A DNA stretch of 11,805 nucleotides from Candidatus Parcubacteria bacterium (GCA_030616435.1 JAUWXI010000010.1:1-11805); one strand, 5' to 3'; positions 6,206-11,805 are shown, counted from the stretch's first letter. Program-made: numbers and translations. Notes: a model not told the origin generated them from the letters alone.

Positions 6206-9004
6206 ATGGCAAAAAAGGATTACATAAAAGTCAGAGGGGCAAAAGTTCACAATTTGAAAAATATAGATGTTGATATTCCTCGCAATAAGCTTGTTGTTAT
6301 AACCGGGGTTTCAGGTTCTGGCAAGAGTTCTCTGGCTTTTGATACTTTGTATGCTGAAGGCCAAAGACGTTATGTTGAAAGCCTTTCAGCTTATGCTCGC
6401 CAGTTTTTGGGTGTGATGGATAAACCCCAGGTGGAAAAAATAGAAGGGATTTCCCCAGCCATTTCCATTGATCAGAGAAAGGCTGCTCACAATCCAAGAT
6501 CAACTGTTGGAACAATCACTGAAATTTACGATTATTTAAGATTGTTGTTTGCCAGGGTTGGTGAGCCCCATTGCCCAAAATGCCAGAGGTTATTATCGAG
6601 CCAGACAGTAGACCAAATTGGAGACCAAATTTTGAAACTAAAACAGGGAACAGAAATTAGTATCTTGGGCCCTTCAGTTAGGGGAAGGAAAGGGGAACAC
6701 AAAGGAATTTTAGAGGAGATAAAAAGGGCAGGATTTGTTCGGGTAAGGATTGATGGAATTTTCCACAGGATTGAGGAAGCTCTAGCCCTTCCTATTGATA
6801 GAAGAAAAAAGCACAACATTGAAGTTGTGGTAGATAGATTGATTATAGAACCTGAAATTGACAGGATAAGATTGATTGACTCAATTGAGCAGGCTTTAAA
6901 GGTAGGGAAGGGGGTAGTGATTGTAAAGACAAAAAATGAGGATTTAATTTTTTCTGAGCATTTGGCTTGTGAAAGGTGTGGTGTTTCCTTACCTGAAATC
7001 ACCCCGAGATTGTTTTCCTTTAACAGTCCCTATGGGGCCTGTCCTGATTGCACAGGACTTGGAGAAAAATTAGAGCCTACAAAAGAACTTGTGATTCCCA
7101 ATCCTGAACTTTCAATTTGGGAAGGAGCCATCCGACCTTGGGCTAGGGCCTCCCATAGATTGGGGAGGCAGGGTTATTTCAGGTTTCAACTTTCAGATTT
7201 AGCAGAAAGATATGATTTTTCTTTAGACACCCCTTTTAAAAAACTTCCAAAAGCCATTCAAAATTTGATTCTCTACGGAGCAGGTTTCTTTGAAGGAGTC
7301 ATTCCAAATTTAAAAAGGAGATATCACGAAACGAAATCTGAGTATACAAGAAAAGAGATTGGCCAGTATATGGAAATTAAAAAGTGCCCTTCTTGTGAAG
7401 GAAAAAGATTGAAGCCTGAAGCCTTGGCTGTAACTTTTACTAGAAAAACCATTGACCAAATTGTTGAAATGTCAATAAGTTCCCTGGAAGAATTTTTTGA
7501 GAGCTTGTCGAAATTAGAGAATTCTGAAGCCAAGATAGCAAAACCCATTCTTAAAGAGATTTTATCGAGAGTCAAATTTTTGAAAGATGTGGGTTTGGAC
7601 TATCTGACTTTGGATAGAAAGGCCCAGACTTTGTCAGCCGGGGAAGCTGGGAGAATTAAGTTAGCCACCCAGATAGGATCAAAATTAACAGGTATTTTAT
7701 ACATTTTGGATGAACCTTCTATTGGTCTTCACGCCAGAGATCAAGCCAGGTTAATAAAAACATTGAAAAAATTAAGAGATCTCCAAAACACAGTCATTAT
7801 TGTTGAACATGACGCTCAAACGATTTTAGCCTCAGATTGGGTGATTAATTTGGGTCCTGGGGCAGGAAAAAATGGCGGACGTCTTACTTTTGAAGGAACT
7901 CCAAAGCAATTGTTAAAATCAAAAACTCTAACCGGAGAGTATTTGTCGGGAAGAAAGAAAGTGGAAATTGGTCATAAAAGTCTTAAAAAATCTAAATCTA
8001 AGGAAACTAAACATCTAATCATCAGAGGAGCAGCAGAACATAACTTAAAAAATATTGATGTCAAAATTCCTTTAAAAAAATTTGTCTGTGTAACTGGAGT
8101 TTCAGGTTCTGGAAAATCTTCTTTGGTCGATGATGTTTTGGCCAGAGCTCTAATGAGAAAGTTTTATAGTTCAAAGAGGAAGCCGGGAAAACACAAAGAG
8201 ATTTTGGGCTCAGACTTTTTGGATAAGGCTGTCTTAATAACTCAGGCACCAATTGGTAAAACTCCAAGGTCAAATGTGTCCACCTACACTGGAGTTTTTA
8301 ATCATGTGAGGGAAATCTTTTCTAAGACAAGAGAGGCTCGGGCCCGGGGTTATAAATCAGGTCGTTTTAGCTTCAATGTTAAAGGAGGAAGATGTGAGGC
8401 CTGTCAGGGTCAGGGGGTAAAGAAGATAGAAATGTATTTTCTGCCAGATGTCTATGTTCAATGTAGAGAGTGCAAAGGAAAGAGATACAATAGAGAGACT
8501 TTGGAAGTTGAATACAAAGGAAAAAACATTGCTCAAGTTCTGGAAATGACGGTTGAGGAAGCTCTTGATTTTTTTAAAAACATCCCTGGACTTTTTCGGA
8601 AATTGAAAATTTTACAACAGGTGGGTTTGGGTTATATTCAGTTGGGCCAGGCTTCGCCCTCTCTTTCGGGAGGTGAAGCTCAGAGGATAAAACTGTCAAG
8701 AGAACTTTCAAAAAAGGCTACAGGTAATACTTTATATATTCTTGATGAGCCGACAACTGGCTTACATCCAGATGACATTAAAAAATTAATTTTTGTTTTG
8801 AAAGAATTGGTAGCTCGGGGAAATACGGTCCTCTGTGTCGAACATAACCTCGATCTTATTAGGGGTGCGGATTGGATTTTAGATCTCGGTCCCGAAGGCG
8901 GAGAGGATGGGGGTTATATAGTAGCAAAAGGTATGCCGCATGATATAGCTAAAAATCGTAAGTCCTACACCGGAAAATTTTTAAAAGAAGTTCTTTTTCG
9001 GTAA
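6206..9004 (+). CDS. uvrA: UvrA, excinuclease ABC subunit A, with probable replaced 3' end
   Basis: DNA-damage sensor ATPase of nucleotide excision repair; it loads UvrB, after which UvrC cuts. The 932-residue product is full length. Walker A GVSGSGKSS occurs at 34-42 and again at 631-639. Zinc-binding cysteine pairs are C255/C258 with C279/C282 and C730/C733 with C753/C756. ABC signatures are LSAGEAGRI (476-484, altered from the usual LSGGEAQRI) and LSGGEAQRI (820-828); Walker B DEP motifs start at 502 and 847. The ATG lies eight bases after TATAAT. The last 40 bases overlap an antisense homing endonuclease gene. A decayed second copy of the last 55 or so codons lies beyond that gene, so the present C terminus is probably a later replacement; it reads normally (LDLGPEGG and KSYTGKFLKEVL) and UvrA should be functional. 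Confidence 0.97.
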   Translation: MAKKDYIKVRGAKVHNLKNIDVDIPRNKLVVITGVSGSGKSSLAFDTLYAEGQRRYVESLSAYARQFLGVMDKPQVEKIEGISPAISIDQRKAAHNPRSTVGTITEIYDYLRLLFARVGEPHCPKCQRLLSSQTVDQIGDQILKLKQGTEISILGPSVRGRKGEHKGILEEIKRAGFVRVRIDGIFHRIEEALALPIDRRKKHNIEVVVDRLIIEPEIDRIRLIDSIEQALKVGKGVVIVKTKNEDLIFSEHLACERCGVSLPEITPRLFSFNSPYGACPDCTGLGEKLEPTKELVIPNPELSIWEGAIRPWARASHRLGRQGYFRFQLSDLAERYDFSLDTPFKKLPKAIQNLILYGAGFFEGVIPNLKRRYHETKSEYTRKEIGQYMEIKKCPSCEGKRLKPEALAVTFTRKTIDQIVEMSISSLEEFFESLSKLENSEAKIAKPILKEILSRVKFLKDVGLDYLTLDRKAQTLSAGEAGRIKLATQIGSKLTGILYILDEPSIGLHARDQARLIKTLKKLRDLQNTVIIVEHDAQTILASDWVINLGPGAGKNGGRLTFEGTPKQLLKSKTLTGEYLSGRKKVEIGHKSLKKSKSKETKHLIIRGAAEHNLKNIDVKIPLKKFVCVTGVSGSGKSSLVDDVLARALMRKFYSSKRKPGKHKEILGSDFLDKAVLITQAPIGKTPRSNVSTYTGVFNHVREIFSKTREARARGYKSGRFSFNVKGGRCEACQGQGVKKIEMYFLPDVYVQCRECKGKRYNRETLEVEYKGKNIAQVLEMTVEEALDFFKNIPGLFRKLKILQQVGLGYIQLGQASPSLSGGEAQRIKLSRELSKKATGNTLYILDEPTTGLHPDDIKKLIFVLKELVARGNTVLCVEHNLDLIRGADWILDLGPEGGEDGGYIVAKGMPHDIAKNRKSYTGKFLKEVLFR

Positions 9005-10173
9005 TGCTTTCGATTTCTTTCAATAATATTCTGTTCTGCCTTCTTTAAATCCTTTAATCTTTTTTGGTGTTTTAACCTCGGTTTTAAAAGTCGCAAAAGT
9101 GCAAGCAAAGAAGATTTTTTGCTTATGGTAAAACACCATTCGTCACCTCTATAAACACAACCATCTGATTTTTTATATCCTTTTTTGACATGAATTCTGG
9201 GTGGGTTACATTCAATGCCTATTTTTAAAAGTTGTTTATGGATTTGTTTTAAAATATTTTTATCATAAGAAGCTAATTTAAAACCTGCCACATTATTTTT
9301 AGGAATATAAATACAGCCTTCGGCATCAGTATATCCGGTAAGGAAAGAAAGAAAATAAGTGTCATTTTCTCGAATCCATTTTGGAATATTATCTTTCCCC
9401 GACAAAAGAAAATCAAAAGTGCGATTTAGGCTCACTATGAATCTTCTATTTCCATCTTCTCTTTTTTTGCCAACCCAAACATGTCCATATTTCTTAAACA
9501 AATTTCTAAAAAGCTCAATCTGTTCAGTTTTTGTGGAAGTACAACCAACTATTATTAAATTTTTGGAGGGAGATAGCTTAACATCTAAATCTCCTTTCTT
9601 GAACCCAATTAAGTATGCTTTTTCTTCCAGGTCGCCAGAAAAATCAAATTTCGGATAACGGGTTGAAATTTCACTTTGTTTTCTAGTTTTAAGTCCATAT
9701 TCTTTCATTAGTCTGTGGATAGTTCCTCTGTGTCTGTTAAGTTTCTTTCCAATTTGTTCTTGGGTGAGACGATTTTTGTAATAAAGTTTTATGAGAATTG
9801 ATTTTTTAATTCGCCTTTTCCTTCCACTTAGTCTAAGCGCTTCAGTTTTTGTCCGAACTGGTATTTTATGTCTTTCTAATTCTCTTTTAATTGTTTCTCG
9901 TGCGTAGTTTAGCTTTTTGGCAATCTCACAGATTGGAAACTTCTTTTTTAAATACAAATTCTCTAATTTAGATTTTGGAATCTTTATTATCTTCTTTCGC
10001 ATCACTATTCTCACGGCTTCAGCTTGCGATCTTCTTGGAATTCTAAATTTGACCATCTTTTTATAAACAGTCGTTATATTGCAATTAAGAAGTTGGGCAA
10101 TCTCTTTCATTGAAAGAAGCTTTTTATGATAAAGCTTTTTTAAAAGTGTAGGAGTAATATCTTTTCTTGGCAT
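8965..10173 (-). CDS. LAGLIDADG homing endonuclease with three N-terminal helix-turn-helix repeats
   Basis: A 402-residue product on the opposite strand to all its neighbours. Three related units of about 45 residues (about 8-54, 66-114 and 123-170) each contain a helix-turn-helix, such as SMKEIAQLLNCNITTVYKKM and LTQEQIGKKLNRHRGTIHRL, and end in an RxxTEALR-like tail. The C-terminal half is a two-motif LAGLIDADG nuclease: AYLIGFKKGDL (186-196, candidate catalytic Asp195) and FLTGYTDAEGCI (277-288, candidate Glu285), so a monomer should cut an asymmetric site. The start ATG (10171-10173) is preceded by a promoter giving a nearly leaderless message. The last 12 codons and the stop are the antisense of the uvrA 3' end. 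Together with the displaced uvrA tail upstream of its start, this identifies a homing cassette targeting uvrA. Cleavage site and activity are inferred. Confidence 0.88.
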   Translation of the reverse strand: MPRKDITPTLLKKLYHKKLLSMKEIAQLLNCNITTVYKKMVKFRIPRRSQAEAVRIVMRKKIIKIPKSKLENLYLKKKFPICEIAKKLNYARETIKRELERHKIPVRTKTEALRLSGRKRRIKKSILIKLYYKNRLTQEQIGKKLNRHRGTIHRLMKEYGLKTRKQSEISTRYPKFDFSGDLEEKAYLIGFKKGDLDVKLSPSKNLIIVGCTSTKTEQIELFRNLFKKYGHVWVGKKREDGNRRFIVSLNRTFDFLLSGKDNIPKWIRENDTYFLSFLTGYTDAEGCIYIPKNNVAGFKLASYDKNILKQIHKQLLKIGIECNPPRIHVKKGYKKSDGCVYRGDEWCFTISKKSSLLALLRLLKPRLKHQKRLKDLKKAEQNIIERNRKHYRKRTSFKNFPV

Positions 10174-10179
10174 TATTTA

Positions 10180-10208
10180 AGGGTATCTTAGAAATCAATT
10201 TAAGTCAA
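10180..10208 (-). promoter_or_regulatory. Probable promoter of the homing endonuclease gene
   Basis: On the minus strand TTGACT (complement of 10203-10208) and TACCCT (complement of 10180-10185) are 17 bases apart, and the -10 box ends six bases before the ATG. Spacing to the start codon matches the secG promoter. The -10 match is weak (three of six). The -35 box lies within the displaced uvrA tail. Confidence 0.4.
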
Positions 10209-10357
10209 CAAAAAATGTAGATTAGATTATTGACTTTGTATACGAAGGGGTTAGCGGGGACGAAACCGTTACTGAAGCACCGCTTTTAGATATTATAAAA
10301 AACAAAAAAAGCTATACTGGAAAATACTTAAAAAAACTCTTAGTTTCGGAAGTATGA
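10191..10357 (+). pseudogene. uvrA: Displaced remnant of the original uvrA 3' end
   Basis: Read in frame from 10217, this stretch parallels the last codons of intact uvrA: VD-stop-IIDF matches ADWILDL, with TAG at 10223-10225 in the place of Trp890, and DIIKNKKSYTGKYLKKLL (10289-10342) matches DIAKNRKSYTGKFLKEVL. One single-codon indel is needed in between, and about 21 of 44 positions are identical by my count. Upstream, GAAATCAATTTA (10191-10202) resembles the codons for EHNL but is one base out of frame, suggesting a frameshift. The copy ends with TGA at 10355-10357, two codons past the intact end. It has no start codon or other gene parts. It is best explained as the native tail cut off when the endonuclease cassette inserted; a partial tandem duplication is the alternative. 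Confidence 0.85.
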
Positions 10358-10360
10358 TTT

Positions 10361-10379
10361 AACTCAGGTTTTGAGTTTT
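10361..10379 (+). terminator. Weak hairpin after the uvrA remnant
   Basis: AACTCA (10361-10366) pairs with TGAGTT (10372-10377) around GGTTT, running into four T residues. It sits three bases after the stop codon of the displaced uvrA tail, where the original uvrA terminator would be expected. The stem is short and the T-run poor. Confidence 0.35.
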
Positions 10380-10401
10380 CCACAGGCTAGAAAAGGTTTT
10401 T

Positions 10402-10453
10402 ACTTGCGACGATTTTTAAAAACTTATACAATGAGAAAACGTCGCAAGTTTTT
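10402..10453 (+). terminator. Long-loop inverted repeat followed by T-run
   Basis: ACTTGCGACG (10402-10411) and CGTCGCAAGT (10440-10449) are perfect 10-bp inverted repeats separated by 28 AT-rich bases that themselves contain TTTTTAAAAA (10413-10422). The right arm runs into TTTTT (10449-10453). It could be a terminator, an operator-like site, or an element end. The loop is unusually long for a terminator. Confidence 0.45.
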
Positions 10454-10482
10454 AATTTGAAAAGGTCAAAAATTTAAACGAA

Positions 10483-10488
10483 TAGAAT
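10483..10488 (+). promoter_or_regulatory. Possible -10 box for the small membrane protein gene
   Basis: TAGAAT ends seven bases before the ATG at 10496, the same position relative to the start codon as in the secG and uvrA promoters. A TTGAAA at 10457-10462 is the only -35 candidate and is 20 bases away, which is too long for a good promoter. Confidence 0.35.
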
Positions 10489-10495
10489 ATAGAAT

Positions 10496-10819
10496 ATGTA
10501 TGGAGCAATTTTAATTGCCGGATTTGGGGGAGGAGCAATAAGAGGATTGATGGGTTTTATTAAGCATCAGTTTTCTTACAAGAATGTAAAGTTTGAAATT
10601 CCCTATCTTTTAACAATGGTCTTTTTATCAGGAGTAATAGGTATATTGACTGCTGCTACAATCGAAGAGTTAGGTATTAACTTTTTAGGACTGTCATCTC
10701 TTACTCCAGCATTAGCTCTGGTGATAGGTTATGCTGGTGGTGATTTTATTGAGAATGTTTACAAAATCATTACTAAACAACCCTCTTTATACTCTTTCCC
10801 AAAAGAAAAAGAAGAATAA
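10496..10819 (+). CDS. Small integral membrane protein of unknown function
   Basis: A 107-residue product that I do not recognise. It is strongly hydrophobic with three probable membrane segments: about residues 2-22 (glycine-rich, MYGAILIAGFGGGAIRG), 36-56 (IPYLLTMVFLSGVIGILTAA) and 64-82 (FLGLSSLTPALALVIGYAGG), then DFIENVYKII and a short charged tail (KEKEE). Glycine-rich helices of this kind suggest packing in an oligomer; a holin-like or channel-like protein would be conceivable, but nothing specific supports that. The ATG follows a TAGAAT box by seven bases and no Shine-Dalgarno is visible. Codon use and a complete frame argue that it is real. It is the first gene after the uvrA insertion region, and no neighbour suggests a role. 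Confidence 0.7.
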   Translation: MYGAILIAGFGGGAIRGLMGFIKHQFSYKNVKFEIPYLLTMVFLSGVIGILTAATIEELGINFLGLSSLTPALALVIGYAGGDFIENVYKIITKQPSLYSFPKEKEE

Positions 10820-10832
10820 TTTTAAATGGATT

Positions 10833-10857
10833 TTTACGGAAGTGCGATTTTTGTAAA
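10833..10857 (+). repeat. Hairpin with TGCGA pentaloop (copy 2)
   Basis: TTTACGGAAG (10833-10842) and TTTTTGTAAA (10848-10857) flank TGCGA. As RNA all ten positions pair, four of them as G-U wobbles, so the fold is kept although the right arm has lost its cytosines. The left arm and loop (CGGAAGTGCGA) are identical to copy 1 at 6090. It lies 13 bases after the upstream stop codon. Confidence 0.5.
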
Positions 10858-10905
10858 CCCTTTATTTTATCTCACTTTTTCCGCCTTTTCGACTCTTGAT
10901 TTGTC

Positions 10906-10934
10906 TTGAATTTTATAAAAAATTGAACTATTCT
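10906..10934 (+). promoter_or_regulatory. Probable promoter of the Cys-rich exported protein gene
   Basis: TTGAAT (10906-10911) and TATTCT (10929-10934) are 17 bases apart, and the -10 box ends six bases before GTG at 10941. This spacing matches the other leaderless promoters here and is the main reason for choosing that GTG as the start. Confidence 0.5.
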
Positions 10935-10940
10935 AAAAAT

Positions 10941-11414
10941 GTGATAAAAGAATTTTTTGAGAAAAACAAAATATTTCTCGCAATAACACTAACCGCCTTA
11001 ATAATTGGTGGTTTTATTTTTTTACCTGGTGTTAGATATGCAGAGGCAAGAAGGGGTTGTTGCTCTTGGCACGGCGGAGTATGTGGTTGTCGCTGCTGCG
11101 ACGGCACTCCTCTATCTGCAAAGTGTGCTCCTTATTATCCACATTGCTACGCTAAACCAGCACCGAAATACGAACTACCAGTTATTGAGGAGCAAACTTT
11201 AGAAGAACCAACGACAGAAGAACCAGAATCAGCTTCGACTGAAACCACCACTGAGCCACAAGCGCCGAAAGAGAAATTACCAACAGCAGAGAAGTTTACT
11301 GCAGAAGTTTCTAAAGAAAATGATGAGGGAGGAACTATTTGGTGGTGGATTATAGGGGCAGGAACTGTAGCATATTTTTTCTACGAACTTGGAAAAAGAA
11401 AAAGAAAAAAGTAA
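10941..11414 (+). CDS. Exported Cys-rich protein with acidic Thr/Pro/Glu linker and C-terminal membrane anchor
   Basis: With the GTG start at 10941 the product is 157 residues. A signal peptide fills the first 36 or so (basic/acidic start MIKEFFEKNK, hydrophobic LAITLTALIIGGFIFL, likely cleavage after Ala34 or Ala37). Next is a compact domain with eight Cys (40, 41, 48, 50, 52, 53, 62, 69) and His44 in RRGCCSWHGGVCGCRCCDGT, then a low-complexity linker rich in Glu, Thr and Pro (about 80-130), a membrane helix (about 132-150, GTIWWWIIGAGTVAYFFYEL) and a basic tail KRKRKK. The layout is that of a surface protein held by its C terminus, but no LPXTG is present. A TTG at 10896 extends the frame by 15 codons; GTG is preferred because of the promoter spacing and the better signal peptide. 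The Cys domain may bind metal or be disulphide-bonded; function unknown. Confidence 0.75.
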   Translation: MIKEFFEKNKIFLAITLTALIIGGFIFLPGVRYAEARRGCCSWHGGVCGCRCCDGTPLSAKCAPYYPHCYAKPAPKYELPVIEEQTLEEPTTEEPESASTETTTEPQAPKEKLPTAEKFTAEVSKENDEGGTIWWWIIGAGTVAYFFYELGKRKRKK

Positions 11415-11426
11415 ATAATTTTTTAT

Positions 11427-11588
11427 TTAGATTTGTTTACATAATTCCTTAATCTGCCTCAAAACCACCTCAGGATACTTAAACACTTCTTCCCATTTTA
11501 AGGTTCTAAAATCGTCCGCTAGACCGAGCAGAATCTCAAACCTTAATTTCTCTAGGTTGACTGATCGATTTTTAAATGTTAATCTTAT
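11427..11588 (-). pseudogene. Remnant of an unidentified gene on the minus strand
   Basis: A 53-codon open stretch ends at TAA (complement of 11427-11429). Its translation looks protein-like, including LRFEILLGLADDF, KWEEVFKYPEVVL and RQIKELCKQI. The only in-frame candidate starts fall in the last 20 codons, after most of that sequence, and a TGA (complement of 11589-11591) closes it upstream. Neighbouring frames further upstream are full of stops. I therefore read it as the C-terminal remnant of a decayed gene. I do not recognise the family. Chance is possible at this length, so confidence is modest. Confidence 0.4.
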
Positions 11589-11692
11589 TCACGTAAGATA
11601 GTTGCCTAGTAAAAATTTAGTCGAGTTTATTCGGGGAACTAAACTTTAGGATAAAACCTTAAAACATTAATTAAATTAACTTATATCTAACT

Positions 11693-11805
11693 ATGGAAGG
11701 AACAATTAAAACCCTTATTTCAGATAAAGGATTTGGATTTATTACCGTTGATGGAGAAGAGAAAGATTTGTTTTTTCACAAGAATGAGCTTAAGGGCGTA
11801 AGTTA
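11693..11805 (+). CDS. Cold-shock domain protein, 3' end outside window
   Basis: The first 37 codons of a CspA-type single-stranded nucleic-acid-binding protein, which acts as an RNA chaperone. The start MEGTIKTLISDKGFGFITVD contains the RNP1 motif KGFGFI, and DLFFHKNEL contains RNP2 and the following helix turn. The family is usually about 65-70 residues, so roughly half is present. The ATG at 11693 fits the family start exactly. No Shine-Dalgarno is visible; a weak TATATC (11682-11687) lies five bases upstream, which could again mean a leaderless message. About 100 bases upstream of the ATG hold no gene on either strand. Confidence 0.9.
   Translation, partial: MEGTIKTLISDKGFGFITVDGEEKDLFFHKNELKGVS

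Noticed and set aside
6532..7002. 156-codon minus-strand frame within uvrA
   Set aside because: It is antisense to the conserved UvrA domain and rich in Ser, Ile and Phe as expected of a shadow; no family resemblance.
9359..9658. 99-codon plus-strand frame opposite the endonuclease
   Set aside because: It is the antisense shadow of a well-supported LAGLIDADG gene, with no recognisable motif or promoter.
8965..10173. The uvrA endonuclease as an intein or as an intron-encoded protein
   Set aside because: The gene is on the opposite strand and uvrA reads to its own stop without interruption, so there is no in-frame protein insert. No splice-type RNA structure is needed, because the downstream uvrA copy is broken by TAG and probably a frameshift.
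10896..10940. TTG at 10896 as the start of the Cys-rich protein
   Set aside because: It would lie upstream of the best promoter and puts a less typical 27-residue segment before the hydrophobic core. GTG at 10941 gives a normal signal peptide.
11005..11202. 65-codon plus-strand frame inside the Cys-rich gene
   Set aside because: It is an alternative frame of a gene with a clear signal peptide and Cys module; its hydrophobic look arises from GTT, GTC and CTG runs in the Cys region.
11411..11428. AT-only hairpin TAAATAA/TTATTTA as a terminator
   Set aside because: It contains no G-C pairs and overlaps the stop codon, so it is expected by chance in DNA this AT-rich.
1..11805. CRISPR array or insertion sequence
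   Set aside because: No regularly spaced direct repeats and no transposase or terminal inverted repeats were found. The only mobile element supported is the homing endonuclease cassette.

Overview
The window is a dense, AT-rich bacterial segment. It looks like Candidate Phyla Radiation (Patescibacteria, probably Parcubacteria-like) DNA. The evidence is lysine- and isoleucine-rich proteins, tiny intergenic gaps, a cupin-type (archaeal-family) glucose-6-phosphate isomerase homologue, a UvrC without its C-terminal HhH domain, few Shine-Dalgarno sites and several promoters placed so that mRNAs would be leaderless. TGA serves as a stop (uvrC end), which argues against the lineages that read TGA as glycine. 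The lineage is inferred from style, not from a marker gene.

Layout. 1-2708: the 3' end of uvrC, then secG and, one base later, a membrane-anchored oligopeptide-binding-type protein carrying an inserted peptidoglycan-binding domain. 2734-3380: a cupin PGI homologue lacking three of the four metal ligands, followed two bases later by tRNA-Leu(CAG) with an odd elbow. 3417-6076: RNase J and TrpRS as a tight pair, closed by a good intrinsic terminator at 6121-6146. 6206-9004: complete uvrA with a strong-looking leaderless promoter.

8965-10357 is the most interesting region. A LAGLIDADG homing endonuclease gene with three N-terminal helix-turn-helix repeats lies antisense to uvrA and overlaps its last 40 bases. 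Beyond the endonuclease start lies a second, decayed copy of the uvrA 3' end (about 10191-10357, with an in-frame TAG where the intact gene has Trp890). The simplest reading is that an endonuclease cassette inserted into the 3' end of uvrA, brought its own replacement 3' coding end, and displaced the original tail about 1.35 kb downstream. The same arrangement is known from fungal mitochondrial genes such as atp6 and rps3; I do not know of a bacterial uvrA case.

10358-11805: hairpins, two small membrane or secreted genes of unknown function (a three-helix membrane protein and a Cys-rich exported protein with a C-terminal anchor), a gene remnant on the minus strand, and the start of a cold-shock protein gene at the right edge.

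Functionally, UvrA and UvrC belong to nucleotide excision repair, SecG to protein export, and RNase J, tRNA-Leu and TrpRS to RNA turnover and translation. The last four protein genes are linked only by position.
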